DNA of 64,000 nt from Chloroflexota bacterium (GTDB lineage Bacteria > Chloroflexota > Anaerolineae > B4-G1), in NCBI GenBank assembly GCA_024232355.1, contig JAAEPW010000406.1:75819-139818 (forward strand), read 5' to 3'. Below the pieces are notes generated by a model. That model was not told the DNA's origin. It worked only from the letters and a program-made list of their open reading frames with translations, and ran no database searches. Numbering within the stretch: position 1 is the first letter of the stretch; every line of letters begins with the position of its first letter. Shown piece by piece: positions 1 through 8,068 of the stretch. A program made the position numbers and the translations under genes.

Positions 1-255
1 AAAAATCAGCCGTAACCAAGAGGTAGAAACACTGGGAGACGCAACCGAAGCATTCGAAAACAACACAGGTAACCAAGCCACCAACGCCTCAAAAAACCCA
101 AAGACCGCTAGCGGCGCAAACCCACGAGCGATTTCCAGCCGAGCACTGCGGCGGGCCATAAAGGCAATTGCCAGACCTAGCACAAAAAAAGCCTGCCCAT
201 GCAAAAATGGCAGTAACAACTGATGAGCAGCGAGATTTTCTCGCAGCCAAAGCAT
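1..255 (-). CDS. Membrane protein, N-terminal fragment (runs off the window)
   Basis: The first 85 codons of a gene that leaves the window at base 1. The peptide starts MLWLRENLAAHQLLLPF and has two hydrophobic stretches (about residues 12-32 and 45-62) separated by a basic loop with an RRSARLE core, which indicates an N-terminal membrane anchor. Such segments often precede sensor kinase or GGDEF domains in Chloroflexota, but no such domain is visible here, so the function is unknown. The ATG at 255 is preceded by an AGGAAAGG-like ribosome site, with a good sigma-70 type promoter just upstream. A frame-shifted 70-codon reading frame over the same bases is a shadow. Confidence 0.6.
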   Translation of the reverse strand, partial: MLWLRENLAAHQLLLPFLHGQAFFVLGLAIAFMARRSARLEIARGFAPLAVFGFFEALVAWLPVLFSNASVASPSVSTSWLRLIF

Positions 256-289
256 TTGATAATCCAACCTTTCCTCTTGTGGCCTCTTG

Positions 290-317
290 ATTATACAACA
301 ATATTCATTTGAGGCAA
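290..317 (-). promoter_or_regulatory. Sigma-70 type promoter for the 1-255 gene
   Basis: On the minus strand, TTGCCT (312-317) is followed after 16 bases by a perfect TATAAT (290-295), about 35 bases before the ATG at 255. Confidence 0.6.
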
Positions 318-320
318 AAC

Positions 321-351
321 GGTGACTATCCGACTTGGCAGGATAGTCACC
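321..351 (-). terminator. Hairpin terminator after dtd
   Basis: Perfect 11-bp inverted repeat GGTGACTATCC / GGATAGTCACC with a 9-base loop, 29 bases past the dtd stop codon. On the minus strand it is followed by GTTTTG, a weak T tract. It separates the trpS-dtd operon from the promoter at 290-317. Confidence 0.65.
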
Positions 352-379
352 ATTACGTCTCAAACTTGCCAGATATATG

Positions 380-817
380 TTATCGCTCCAACAGAATGGT
401 CACAGGACCATCATTGTGGATCTCTACCAGCATATGTGCGCCAAAGACGCCCATCTCGACGTGTACATTATGATCTCTTAGCCCTTGAGCAAAGTGTTCC
501 ACCAACGGCTCGGCCACTTTTGGTGGTGCCGCGTCCGTAAAGCTCGGGCGACGGCCTTTGCGCGCATCTGCATAGAGTGTGAACTGAGAAATAACGAGCG
601 CTGCACCATCTACGTCGAGCAAACCAGCGTTGATTTTACCTGCGTCGTCCTCAAAAATACGCAGCCCAGAGATCTTGCGTGCCAGCCACTCGGCCTGTTC
701 CGTGGTATCGCCGTGGGTGATACCCAGCAACACGACTACCCCCCGTTCAACAGCGCCAACGACCTCTCCATCAACGCTCACCGAAGCTTGGCTGACCCGT
801 TGCACAACCGCCCGCAT
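380..817 (-). CDS. dtd: D-aminoacyl-tRNA deacylase Dtd
   Basis: Hydrolyses D-amino acids mischarged on tRNA (D-Tyr-tRNA and others, also Gly-tRNA-Ala) in the cytoplasm. The 145-residue product begins [17 protein letters not shown], the classic family start, and carries the SQFTLYAD motif in the middle and a C-terminal NDGPVT motif, the cross-subunit Gly-cisPro-type and GPVT elements of the family. The length equals the usual 145-150 residues. The start at 817 is chosen because it is preceded by AAGAGGAG and restores the canonical N terminus; an upstream in-frame start would add 18 unrelated residues. It follows the MazG-like gene by a single base and is the last gene of the trpS-MazG-dtd operon. 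Confidence 0.95.
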   Translation of the reverse strand: MRAVVQRVSQASVSVDGEVVGAVERGVVVLLGITHGDTTEQAEWLARKISGLRIFEDDAGKINAGLLDVDGAALVISQFTLYADARKGRRPSFTDAAPPKVAEPLVEHFAQGLRDHNVHVEMGVFGAHMLVEIHNDGPVTILLER

Positions 818-818
818 C

Positions 819-1175
819 CTAAACTCCTCTTGCCCGCCCCCGCCACTCTGGAGCAGGAAACCGTTCCTCATTCCGTTCCAACTTGTCTAACACTGCCGTA
901 CTGACATCCACGCCGAGTGCATTCGCCAGGCTGAACGCATAGATGAGCACATCGGCCAACTCATCGGCCACGGCAGCCCGCTCCGCATCATCCTGTAAAG
1001 CGTCTGCCGTTTGTTCGTGGGTGAGCCACTGAAAATGCTCCATCAACTCGGCAGCCTCGATGGCCACGGCGATGCTTAGGTTCTTGGGGACGTGAAACTG
1101 TTCCCAATCGCGAGCAGCCACAAACTCGGCCACGCACTGACGCAGATCGGCCAAGGTGGTATTCTGGTCAGTCAT
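819..1175 (-). CDS. MazG-like nucleotide pyrophosphohydrolase
   Basis: Small all-alpha NTP pyrophosphatase of 118 residues. Visible family features are an [11 protein letters not shown] helix (about residues 38-50) and [19 protein letters not shown] (about residues 70-88), which supply the acidic EExxE and ExxD metal ligands of the MazG/dCTPase family. The closest relatives are the short dCTP pyrophosphatase-like (DCTPP1/RS21) proteins that clean abnormal pyrimidine nucleotides from the pool. Its ATG overlaps the trpS stop by four bases and its stop lies one base before dtd, so translation is probably coupled. The exact substrate cannot be told from sequence. Confidence 0.85.
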   Translation of the reverse strand: MTDQNTTLADLRQCVAEFVAARDWEQFHVPKNLSIAVAIEAAELMEHFQWLTHEQTADALQDDAERAAVADELADVLIYAFSLANALGVDVSTAVLDKLERNEERFPAPEWRGRARGV

Positions 1176-2176
1176 ACGCCGATTGACTGCGGAAGTCCTA
1201 TCGCCTCTTTGACCTCGGACATGGTTTCGTCAGCGATCACAGATGCCCGGCGAGCGCCATCAGCCAGAATGTCCCACACGAGATCTGGATCTGAGGCCAA
1301 CTCGGCCCGACGCTCGCGGAAGGGGGTAAAATAATCGACCAGGTTCTTGGCAAACAGTCGCTTGCACTGCACACAACCAATACTGGCACCGCGACAATCT
1401 TGTTCGATCTGGGCCACCTCGTCAGATGAGAAAAAGCTTTGCAAAGAAAAGACGTTGCACACCTCTGGATGACCGGGGTCCGAGCGATACTTGCGGGCCG
1501 GGTCAGTCATCATCTGCATCACCCGTTTCTCAACCTCGTCCGGCGTCGCAGCGATCTCGATGTGATTGTTCAACGACTTGCTCATCTTGTGCTCGCCGTC
1601 GATTCCCAACACCTTGGTGAATTCGGTATGCTTGGCCTGGGGCTCGATCAGCACCTCACCAAAGTGATGGTTAAAACGACGTACGATTTCGCGGGTGAAC
1701 TCCAAGTGGGGAGCCTGGTCCACGCCAACAGGAACTGTGTCTGCCTTGTACAGCGTGATGTCGGCCGCCATCAGTACAGGGTAGCCAACCAACCCATAGT
1801 TGACATTGTCCGGCTGTTGGCGCACTTTTTCTTTAAACGTGGGCAAGCGTGTCAACCAGCCCAGCGGAGTCGCCATCGAGAGCATCAGATGCAATTCGAC
1901 CACCTGGGGCACGTGAGATTGAACAAAAAGGACGGTGCCCCGTTCGGGGTCCATCCCAGAAGCCAGCCAATCCAGCGTCATCTCGTAGGTCCATTCGCGC
2001 AGCATGTCAGTATCTTCGAGTGTCGTCAGCGCGTGCAAGTCAACAACACTGTATACACAATCGAAATCGTCCTGCAAGGCAACATAATTGCGAATGGCAC
2101 CCAAATAGTTGCCCAGATGCTGACGTCCGGTGGGACGAGCGCCGGAAAAGACACGGCCTTTCTTTGTAGTCATCAT
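1172..2176 (-). CDS. trpS: Tryptophanyl-tRNA synthetase
   Basis: Class I aminoacyl-tRNA synthetase charging tRNA-Trp. The 334-residue length fits bacterial TrpRS. The HIGH-type signature appears as TGRQHLGNYLGA at about residues 17-28 and the KMSKS loop as EHKMSKSLNNH at about residues 195-205. The family core MAADITLYKADTVPVGVDQ sits in the middle. Two consecutive ATG codons begin the gene; a GAGGAGGG ribosome site lies about 11 bases upstream. It is the promoter-proximal gene of an operon with a MazG-like pyrophosphohydrolase and dtd, a grouping of translation-quality functions. Confidence 0.97.
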   Translation of the reverse strand: MMTTKKGRVFSGARPTGRQHLGNYLGAIRNYVALQDDFDCVYSVVDLHALTTLEDTDMLREWTYEMTLDWLASGMDPERGTVLFVQSHVPQVVELHLMLSMATPLGWLTRLPTFKEKVRQQPDNVNYGLVGYPVLMAADITLYKADTVPVGVDQAPHLEFTREIVRRFNHHFGEVLIEPQAKHTEFTKVLGIDGEHKMSKSLNNHIEIAATPDEVEKRVMQMMTDPARKYRSDPGHPEVCNVFSLQSFFSSDEVAQIEQDCRGASIGCVQCKRLFAKNLVDYFTPFRERRAELASDPDLVWDILADGARRASVIADETMSEVKEAIGLPQSIGV

Positions 2177-2212
2177 ATCAGATATATCCCTCCTCTGGTT
2201 TTACGGGGGCGT

Positions 2213-2241
2213 AGTGTACCACAGGAACGGCAGAGGGGCAA
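2213..2241 (-). promoter_or_regulatory. Promoter of the trpS operon
   Basis: Minus strand TTGCCC (2236-2241), 17-base spacer, then TACACT (2213-2218) with an extended minus-10 TG one base upstream. It faces away from the topoisomerase gene. Confidence 0.55.
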
Positions 2242-2266
2242 GCAAAAATGGTCACCATTGGCGCAT

Positions 2267-2294
2267 TTGACAACTTGGGACATTTGCGTTATCC
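2267..2294 (+). promoter_or_regulatory. Possible promoter of the topoisomerase IB gene
   Basis: A perfect TTGACA (2267-2272) lies 16 bases before TTATCC, a poor minus-10, and 33 bases before the ATG at 2327. Only the minus-35 box is convincing. Confidence 0.35.
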
Positions 2295-2326
2295 TCCATC
2301 ACCTATCACATACGAGAGAGAGAAAT

Positions 2327-4090
2327 ATGCTCAAACAACTTGTTCACAACGGTATCATAATCATCGAAATCCCAGTACCATCTCAACTCACGCTCACAAT
2401 TCGTGGCGAGCGCAAGCAATTGTCCCACAGACAGATCGAGATGGCAATGGCCTGGGCCAAAAAGCAGGGCACACCCTACGTAGAAGACGCTACGTTCGTC
2501 CGCAATTTCATACAAGATTTCAGCGCCGAGTTGGGTATCAAACCCTCTCTGACAGTTGACGAGGTAAACTTTGACCCAGCCATAAGAATTGTGCAGGCCG
2601 AACGTGCGGCCAAAGACAAGTTGACTCGGGAAGAGCGCAAAGCGCTGGCGGCCCAACGCAAAGCAAAGCGCAAAGAACTCAAGGAAGAATACGGTTACGC
2701 CATCGTGGATGACGAGGTTGCCGAGCTGGGCAACTATGCTACCGAGCCTAGCGGCATCTTTATGGGGCGCGGCAGACATCCGCTGCGCGGAAAATGGAAA
2801 CAAGGCCCCCAACAAAGCGACGTCACCCTGAATCTGAGCCCTGATGCGGCCCCACCCCCTGGTGACTGGGCAAAAATCGTGTGGCAGCCTGAATCATTGT
2901 GGGTAGCACGCTGGAAAGACAAACTCTCCGGCAAGCTCAAATACGTCTGGTTGAGCGACACCGCGCCCGTGAAGCAAAAACGAGAAGCTGCCAAGTTCGA
3001 TCAAGCCCTGGCCTTGCATCAAAATCTGGCCCAAGTTCGAGCACACATCGAGCAAGGTCTGACCAACCCGAACGCCAAACGGCGGATGGTGGCCACAGCC
3101 TGCTATCTGATCGACGCACTCTGCTTGCGCGTAGGAGACGAAAAAGACGCCGATGAGGCCGATACGGTAGGAGCAACCACACTCCGACCCGAGCACGTCA
3201 AACTCCACCCCGACGGCACCGGCGAGTTCAAGTTCCTGGGCAAAGACTCGGTGCTGTGGCACAAAAAAATCCCACTGCCCCCAGTGGTACAACAAAACCT
3301 GAAAAAACTCGTAGAAAAAGCCCAACCGTCCAGTTCGGTCAATAATGGCAAACGTCGCGCCGCGCGCGACAAGCCACAACTCTTTCCCAAAATCCGCAGC
3401 AGCGATGTCAACGCCTACCTTTCTGAGGTTCTCCCCGAGATCACGGCCAAGGTCTTTCGCACGCACCACGCCACTCAGGCCGTTCGCGACAGTTTGTTGG
3501 CTTCGGAGGTCGAGGCGAGTGACCCCGAGTACAAAAAATGGGCTGCGGTCTCTCGGGCCAATCTTGAAGCAGCAGTGCTTTGCAATCACTACAAGACAGC
3601 ACCGGCCAACTGGAAAGAACGCCGTCAGCGTGCCAAGGAACGTCTGGAGAACCGCCAAGAACGAGTTGCCGTTTATCGCGCCCAAGTACGCGAGGCCAAA
3701 AACGCACTGACTGAGCTACGGCACGAGGCACGGGAAAAGAAACAGGATGCCAAGACCGGTACTCAGCGGAAACGGTTACAAGTCCGTTATGCAAAAAAGA
3801 TCGAGCGGGCCAAAAAGAAGATCGAGACCGCCAGGAACAGACTGCAACGGGCGCAGGACGCGCAAGACAAAGCCAAGACCAAAGACGGTGTCACCGTCAA
3901 AAAGCGCACCTGGAATCTGGGCACCAGTCTCAAATCCTACATCGATCCACGAGTCGTCTACCAATGGGGGCAACAAGTGGACTATGATGTTTTGGAACGT
4001 TACTATCCCAAGGCGCTGCGCAGCAAATTTGCCTGGGTAAGAGGACCTGAACCAATAGACGATTCTCCAAAGAATCCCACTAACGGTTGA
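2327..4090 (+). CDS. Eukaryote-type DNA topoisomerase IB
   Basis: Relaxes DNA supercoils through a 3'-phosphotyrosine intermediate. The 587-residue protein matches the eukaryotic/Thaumarchaeota large type IB enzyme from end to end, not the short poxvirus-like bacterial form. The core clamp starts around residue 35, and a GIFMGRGRHPLRGKW block lies at 143-157. The complete catalytic set is visible: R268 in LCLRVGDEK, K306 in FLGKDS, R378 in AKVFRTHHA, H421 in VLCNHYKTAP and nucleophile Y538 in SLKSYIDPR. A charged, coiled-coil linker spans about 430-515, as in the human enzyme. The long unstructured eukaryotic N-terminal region is missing. An open frame continues upstream through trpS antisense sequence to 1439, but homology begins only after the ATG at 2327. 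The gene is single and flanked by unrelated genes. Confidence 0.93.
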   Translation: MLKQLVHNGIIIIEIPVPSQLTLTIRGERKQLSHRQIEMAMAWAKKQGTPYVEDATFVRNFIQDFSAELGIKPSLTVDEVNFDPAIRIVQAERAAKDKLTREERKALAAQRKAKRKELKEEYGYAIVDDEVAELGNYATEPSGIFMGRGRHPLRGKWKQGPQQSDVTLNLSPDAAPPPGDWAKIVWQPESLWVARWKDKLSGKLKYVWLSDTAPVKQKREAAKFDQALALHQNLAQVRAHIEQGLTNPNAKRRMVATACYLIDALCLRVGDEKDADEADTVGATTLRPEHVKLHPDGTGEFKFLGKDSVLWHKKIPLPPVVQQNLKKLVEKAQPSSSVNNGKRRAARDKPQLFPKIRSSDVNAYLSEVLPEITAKVFRTHHATQAVRDSLLASEVEASDPEYKKWAAVSRANLEAAVLCNHYKTAPANWKERRQRAKERLENRQERVAVYRAQVREAKNALTELRHEAREKKQDAKTGTQRKRLQVRYAKKIERAKKKIETARNRLQRAQDAQDKAKTKDGVTVKKRTWNLGTSLKSYIDPRVVYQWGQQVDYDVLERYYPKALRSKFAWVRGPEPIDDSPKNPTNG

Positions 4091-4153
4091 CGAAAAACCC
4101 AACCTGCTCTAATCAATTTCTAATACACCATTCATATTTTTCTAATATCGACA

Positions 4154-4162
4154 TGGTATAGT
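4154..4162 (+). promoter_or_regulatory. Extended minus-10 promoter for the M50 protease gene
   Basis: TGGTATAGT at 4154-4162 gives an extended minus-10 element in an AT-rich spacer, about 50 bases before the ATG at 4214. No clear minus-35 is present. Confidence 0.45.
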
Positions 4163-4213
4163 TCTTCCAACACCTAAATTGCGTTTTGTAGCTTACGTTG
4201 GAGGCATCAAATT

Positions 4214-5329
4214 ATGACTTGGTCTTTTCCGCTCGCAAAAGTAAAAGGTATCAAGATTCAGGTCCACGCGACCTTTATTCTGGTGCTGATCTGGGCAGCT
4301 ATAGAATGGGGCATGACACAGAACTTGGGGCTGACCGGCGCGCTCTATGGCATTTTCTACACCAGCTTGTTGTTCTTGTGTGTGACACTGCACGAACTGG
4401 CACACAGCCTGGTGGCTATGCGCTATAGCGTACGGGTGCGCGACATCACGCTTCTTCCCATCGGTGGAGTAGCGCGCCTAGAGGGTGAACTGGAACGCCC
4501 CGCCCACGAGTTTTGGGTAGCCATCGCTGGACCGGCCGTCAATATCCTGTTGACGGTGGTGCTTGGCGCAGTCGCGGTTCCATGGTTGGGCTTGCACGCA
4601 CTCAAAGACTTGGGATTACTATTGCAACGTTTAAACGGAATCGGATTGGAAAGATTGCTGCTCGATCTGTTGGTGGCCAACGCGGGACTAGCGCTCTTTA
4701 ATTTACTGCCTGCTTTTCCGATGGACGGCGGGCGCGTGTTACGAGCACTGCTAGCATCACGGACAAACGAACTGAGCGCAACGCGCATCGCAATGCGCAT
4801 AGGGCAGGGAATGGCCGTACTCCTCGGCTTTCTGGGACTCTTTACCGGAGCAATGAACTTGGTACTGATTGCCATGTTTATCTTTACCGGAGCAAGAATG
4901 GAATGGCGCGGAAAACAGTTACGGATGTCGATGCAACAAGTACCAGCATCAGCGGCGTTAGTGTATGGAGGTGCGACACTCTCACCCAACGACCGACTGG
5001 CACGGGCAATTGACATCACACTGCGCAACGGTCAGACAGATTTCGCGGCCTTTGATCGAGGGTACCTAGTGGGAATGCTCACGCGGGAAGACACAGCGGA
5101 AGGGTTCCAGCGATACGGAGCCAACGTACTGGTTCAACGGGTGATGCGCACCGATTTCCCCATGGCGCAGACCAGCGACACACTGCTCGACCTTCAACGC
5201 AAAATGGAAGCCAGCGGCAGTCCAATTATCTCGGTGACCGAGGGAGGGCGTTTTTTGGGCCTGGCGACACTGGAAAGCGTGCGAAAAGCCCTACAGATGT
5301 TCCTGCAGTGGGGACAAAAGAGGATATAA
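4214..5329 (+). CDS. M50 family site-2-type intramembrane metalloprotease with CBS domains
   Basis: Polytopic membrane zinc protease that cleaves transmembrane or membrane-tethered substrates. The zinc motif HELAH is at residues 60-64 inside a hydrophobic helix, and the third ligand lies in NLLPAFPMDGGRVLRA (D171). These two motifs plus the GGVARLE turn define the M50 group with SpoIVFB-like architecture. Residues about 250-365 form a soluble C-terminal tail that looks like a CBS pair, with VMRTDFPMAQTSDTLLDLQ typical of the second CBS repeat. CBS-bearing M50 proteases are usually tuned by nucleotides. GGAGG lies 10 bases upstream of the start. No likely substrate is encoded beside it, so its target is unknown. 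Confidence 0.92.
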   Translation: MTWSFPLAKVKGIKIQVHATFILVLIWAAIEWGMTQNLGLTGALYGIFYTSLLFLCVTLHELAHSLVAMRYSVRVRDITLLPIGGVARLEGELERPAHEFWVAIAGPAVNILLTVVLGAVAVPWLGLHALKDLGLLLQRLNGIGLERLLLDLLVANAGLALFNLLPAFPMDGGRVLRALLASRTNELSATRIAMRIGQGMAVLLGFLGLFTGAMNLVLIAMFIFTGARMEWRGKQLRMSMQQVPASAALVYGGATLSPNDRLARAIDITLRNGQTDFAAFDRGYLVGMLTREDTAEGFQRYGANVLVQRVMRTDFPMAQTSDTLLDLQRKMEASGSPIISVTEGGRFLGLATLESVRKALQMFLQWGQKRI

Positions 5330-5370
5330 TAAACAGCAGGAGGCAAAAATATCTACCTCCTGCTGTTTAT
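5329..5370. terminator. Bidirectional terminator between convergent genes
   Basis: Perfect 15-bp inverted repeat (arms 5329-5343 and 5356-5370, core AACAGCAGGAGG / CCTCCTGCTGTT) with a 12-base loop, exactly between the ends of the M50 gene and the convergent DUF4230 gene. Both arms end in A/T-rich flanks, giving T tracts in both directions. Confidence 0.8.
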
Positions 5371-5372
5371 CG

Positions 5373-6068
5373 TTATGGGACTGTGGTGGGAATCGGTGTG
5401 GGGGCTGGCGCAGCAAAAATAACCTCGCGAAAGCCCATGGCCATGATAAGATTACGTATGTAGGATTCAGCATTCTGCTGCGCCACATTCAGGATACCAT
5501 CTTCCAAGGCCACGTTTAGTATCTCCTGTTCGGCTGCCCGGCGGGCCTCTGTCTCTAGCGCCGGATTCATCCCGACCACTCCCGTGTCCCGATCATAGAC
5601 ATACGAGTCTTGATTGTCCAAATCGACGACGAGCACCTCGGCTGGCGGCATTGTCACAACCACCGTCTCGTTCTCAGCGACAATGATATCATCCACATCC
5701 ATTTTGCCCAAGTCGACACCAGCGATAACCTGACCGTGGGCCACCAAGATCAACCGGTCGCCAAAGAGAAAGGAAAAAGCCCCCTGTCCCGATTCGGCAG
5801 TGATGACCTTTTCGATGGTATAGGAGGCCGTCTCCAACCGGCTGAGGTTCTGCACCTGGAGAATAATTGTCACCGGGTCGGGGATGATGGTGGGGGTCGG
5901 GTTGGCGATCTCTTCGAACTGCTCCTGCAGCGCCTCCTCGACCTGTTCCAGTGGCTGTGCTATTTTTTGAACCGTACCAACCAACGTAAACCCACCCACA
6001 ATGACGACAGCGAGAGCGACCAGGACCAGTAATAGAATGATCGTGTTAAGATTGAATTTCGAGTTCAT
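5373..6068 (-). CDS. DUF4230 domain protein, membrane anchored
   Basis: A 231-residue protein of unknown function. It has a short basic start (MNSKFNLN), one transmembrane helix at about residues 10-30, a Gln/Glu-rich coiled segment, a Pro-rich stretch (PTPTIIPDP), and then the DUF4230 fold from about residue 65, recognisable by SYTIEKVITAESGQ and the VDLGKMDVDDI and VTMPPAEVL strands. The C terminus is Ala/Pro-rich (APAPTPIPT). Family members are exported, single-pass proteins found in Firmicutes and Chloroflexota. The start at 6068 is preceded by AAAGGAG; an earlier in-frame start lacks this. It overlaps the end of the O-antigen-ligase-like gene by 23 bases, so the two are probably co-transcribed. 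Confidence 0.8.
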   Translation of the reverse strand: MNSKFNLNTIILLLVLVALAVVIVGGFTLVGTVQKIAQPLEQVEEALQEQFEEIANPTPTIIPDPVTIILQVQNLSRLETASYTIEKVITAESGQGAFSFLFGDRLILVAHGQVIAGVDLGKMDVDDIIVAENETVVVTMPPAEVLVVDLDNQDSYVYDRDTGVVGMNPALETEARRAAEQEILNVALEDGILNVAQQNAESYIRNLIMAMGFREVIFAAPAPTPIPTTVP

Positions 6069-8049
6069 TTGTCTTACTCCTTTCAGATGACAACCATTGT
6101 ACCACACCTAATGTCAAGAAAAAAGCAAAGGCTAGATCGATCACAAAATAAGAAGCATCCACCAGCCCGTGCCCCACAAAGCTGACCATCGATCCCATCA
6201 GGCCCAGGGCCAGAGCACGCCGGTCGCGATCAACCAGATGCCGCAAGGGTAACGCCAACCGCCAGAAAGTGACTTGCAGCCACAGGCCAGCAGCAATACC
6301 CAAAAGACCCAACCGGCATCCGTAATCGAGCAAAATATCGTGTGGGTGGGACAAGTCCGGCTCCTGCCAAGCAGTGGGCAAGATGTAGCGACTGCGGTAT
6401 TGGTACAAAAAGTTATCTGGGCCCACACCAAGCCACAAGTGGTCGCGGAACATTATCCAAGACGCACGCCAGAGTTGAAGTCGGAAAAAGGTGGTACCGC
6501 TGCGAGTATCGAGAAGGGACGCAAAACGGGGGGTGCGCAAAAGCGGAATGGCGGCCACGATGGCTGCGACCACTGCTCCCAACGAGCCCCAGAGCCACCG
6601 CCCACCTGCCAACATGCCCAGCAGCAGCAAGGAGAACGGTACACCCAGAATAAGCGCACCTTTGGAAAAACTGAGCAGCACAGCTAGCCCCACCGGTGCG
6701 GAAGCCAACCCATACGCCACACGGCGGCTGTAGGTCGCACCAAACAGAGCGACGGCCACCAATACCGGCAGCACACGCCCCAGGTACAAACCAGCATTAT
6801 TAGGCGAGCCATAGACGGAACGCAAGCGGCGAAACCCCTCTTCAGCCGTGATGATATTGATGCCAAGAGCATATTGCGTCAGGCCAATGAGGGCCACCAC
6901 AACACCCCCCAACACGAAAAAGTCCACCACGCGCCAGATCGCCTTGTCGGTCAAACGACTCGTGCGCAACATCAGATAAAAAAGAGCAGGCTCCAGGACG
7001 ACAACGCGCAACTCGCGCAGCGCGACGTGACGGTATTCGGCAGCAAAGGTTGAGACAATAGCAACCAGTACGAAAAACAAAGCAGCAAGATCAACAGAGG
7101 ATATAGAACGCAAGTGCTCTTGCCACTTGCCACTTGCCATTTGCCTGACTCCCCACGAGAGCGCGCAGAGGAGAACGAGTATCTCTGCCAGCGAAAAGGA
7201 TTTGCCGAGCAAGAGACGGGGATGCATGTAGAATGGAGTTGTCGCTGCAACGAGCGCCAGTCCTAGATCGAGCCGCAAATAGATGAGGGCAACTAGCACC
7301 AGAGCACTGATGAGTGTGAGCGGAAGCCAAGGCGAAAAGTAAAACACGATTACCGTGACAAGGATAGAGATCAAAGCTGGAAGATTGGGGATTACAAGTT
7401 TCGTATCACAAACACCCGATCCTAGCCCTTGTCTCCCTGTTCCCTTGTCTCCTTGTTCCTTCGGTCCCATGACTCGCAAAACTAGACCGAATAAACAGAG
7501 AATACCCAACACCCACAGTCCCGTCATCCCCAAACGGTACGCACTCGTATCCGGCGTGCGGCTAATGCTCCAACCAACCAACGGCCATTGGTCCCATCCA
7601 CGGTCAGCGATAACTATTGCTTGATGAGGGCCATCGGCCAATCCGCTGGCGACGGGGATACTGACGACCTGAGAATCGTGATCGGGGGAAACCAGTACCA
7701 GGTAAGCGCCACGGTCCTCTTTTGGCAACTGGTTGGCCGGTACCCCATCCACGATGATGAAAAAGTTGCCGCGATAATTCCCACGTCGTACCTGTAGAGT
7801 CAAGCCGGTGCCTACAAAGGGAATAATCACACGGTCAGTGCCAACTTGACTGCCCGTTTCGCTGGGGTCAGCCCCCAACTCGGAAAATTCCCAATCTCCC
7901 TCCCATTCGGCCTCACCAGGAAGAGCGGCATAGTCAGTAGTGAGGGTCTGAAGCAAGATACGTTGCTCAAAAACCGACAATAGGCCGATTAGGACAAGAC
8001 TGATCGCAAGACCAATCAGATAAATGCTAGTTCCGGGACGCCGAATCAT
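6046..8049 (-). CDS. O-antigen ligase-like (Wzy_C) polytopic membrane protein
   Basis: A 667-residue inner-membrane protein with about a dozen helices. The Wzy_C/O-antigen ligase core lies in the second half (about residues 310-590), with the typical periplasmic signature PHDILLDYGCRLGLLG and a SPNNAGLYLGRVLP block. The N-terminal third carries one helix, then a soluble beta-rich segment (about residues 35-160) that resembles a carbohydrate-facing insertion, which is unusual for the family. Family members transfer or polymerise glycan chains on the outer face of the membrane. Two cytoplasmic loops contain low-complexity insertions encoded by short DNA repeats (see the repeats at 7111 and 7425). 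The ATG at 8049 has AGGATC upstream; a GTG at 8067 is the alternative start. Confidence 0.85.
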   Translation of the reverse strand: MIRRPGTSIYLIGLAISLVLIGLLSVFEQRILLQTLTTDYAALPGEAEWEGDWEFSELGADPSETGSQVGTDRVIIPFVGTGLTLQVRRGNYRGNFFIIVDGVPANQLPKEDRGAYLVLVSPDHDSQVVSIPVASGLADGPHQAIVIADRGWDQWPLVGWSISRTPDTSAYRLGMTGLWVLGILCLFGLVLRVMGPKEQGDKGTGRQGLGSGVCDTKLVIPNLPALISILVTVIVFYFSPWLPLTLISALVLVALIYLRLDLGLALVAATTPFYMHPRLLLGKSFSLAEILVLLCALSWGVRQMASGKWQEHLRSISSVDLAALFFVLVAIVSTFAAEYRHVALRELRVVVLEPALFYLMLRTSRLTDKAIWRVVDFFVLGGVVVALIGLTQYALGINIITAEEGFRRLRSVYGSPNNAGLYLGRVLPVLVAVALFGATYSRRVAYGLASAPVGLAVLLSFSKGALILGVPFSLLLLGMLAGGRWLWGSLGAVVAAIVAAIPLLRTPRFASLLDTRSGTTFFRLQLWRASWIMFRDHLWLGVGPDNFLYQYRSRYILPTAWQEPDLSHPHDILLDYGCRLGLLGIAAGLWLQVTFWRLALPLRHLVDRDRRALALGLMGSMVSFVGHGLVDASYFVIDLAFAFFLTLGVVQWLSSERSKTNELEIQS
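7111..7146. repeat. In-gene tandem repeat of a GGCAAG-type unit
   Basis: About 36 bases made of imperfect copies of TTGCCACTTGCC (reverse GGCAAGTGGCAA), inside the O-antigen-ligase-like gene and in frame. It encodes part of a hydrophilic loop (RQMASGKWQEHLR) between membrane helices. Confidence 0.7.
7425..7460. repeat. In-gene tandem repeat of a GGAACAAGGAGACAAG-type unit
   Basis: About 36 bases with two near copies of the unit CTTGTCTCC(C/T)TGTTCC, in frame in the O-antigen-ligase-like gene. It encodes the low-complexity loop PKEQGDKGTGRQG. The same purine-rich style recurs in the intergenic inverted repeat at 15339-15403. Confidence 0.7.
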
Positions 8050-8068
8050 AGGTTGATCCTGGAGCACG

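Noticed and set aside
1439..2326. Upstream extension of the topoisomerase IB frame across trpS
   Set aside because: The extra 296 codons are antisense to trpS and have no homology; the family match starts after the ATG at 2327.
2894..3685. Long minus-strand open frame opposite topoisomerase IB
   Set aside because: Codon pattern is a mirror of the real gene, with no ribosome site and no recognisable protein.
7111..7146. Tandem repeat as a CRISPR fragment
   Set aside because: The units are too short, without spacers, and lie in frame in a gene.
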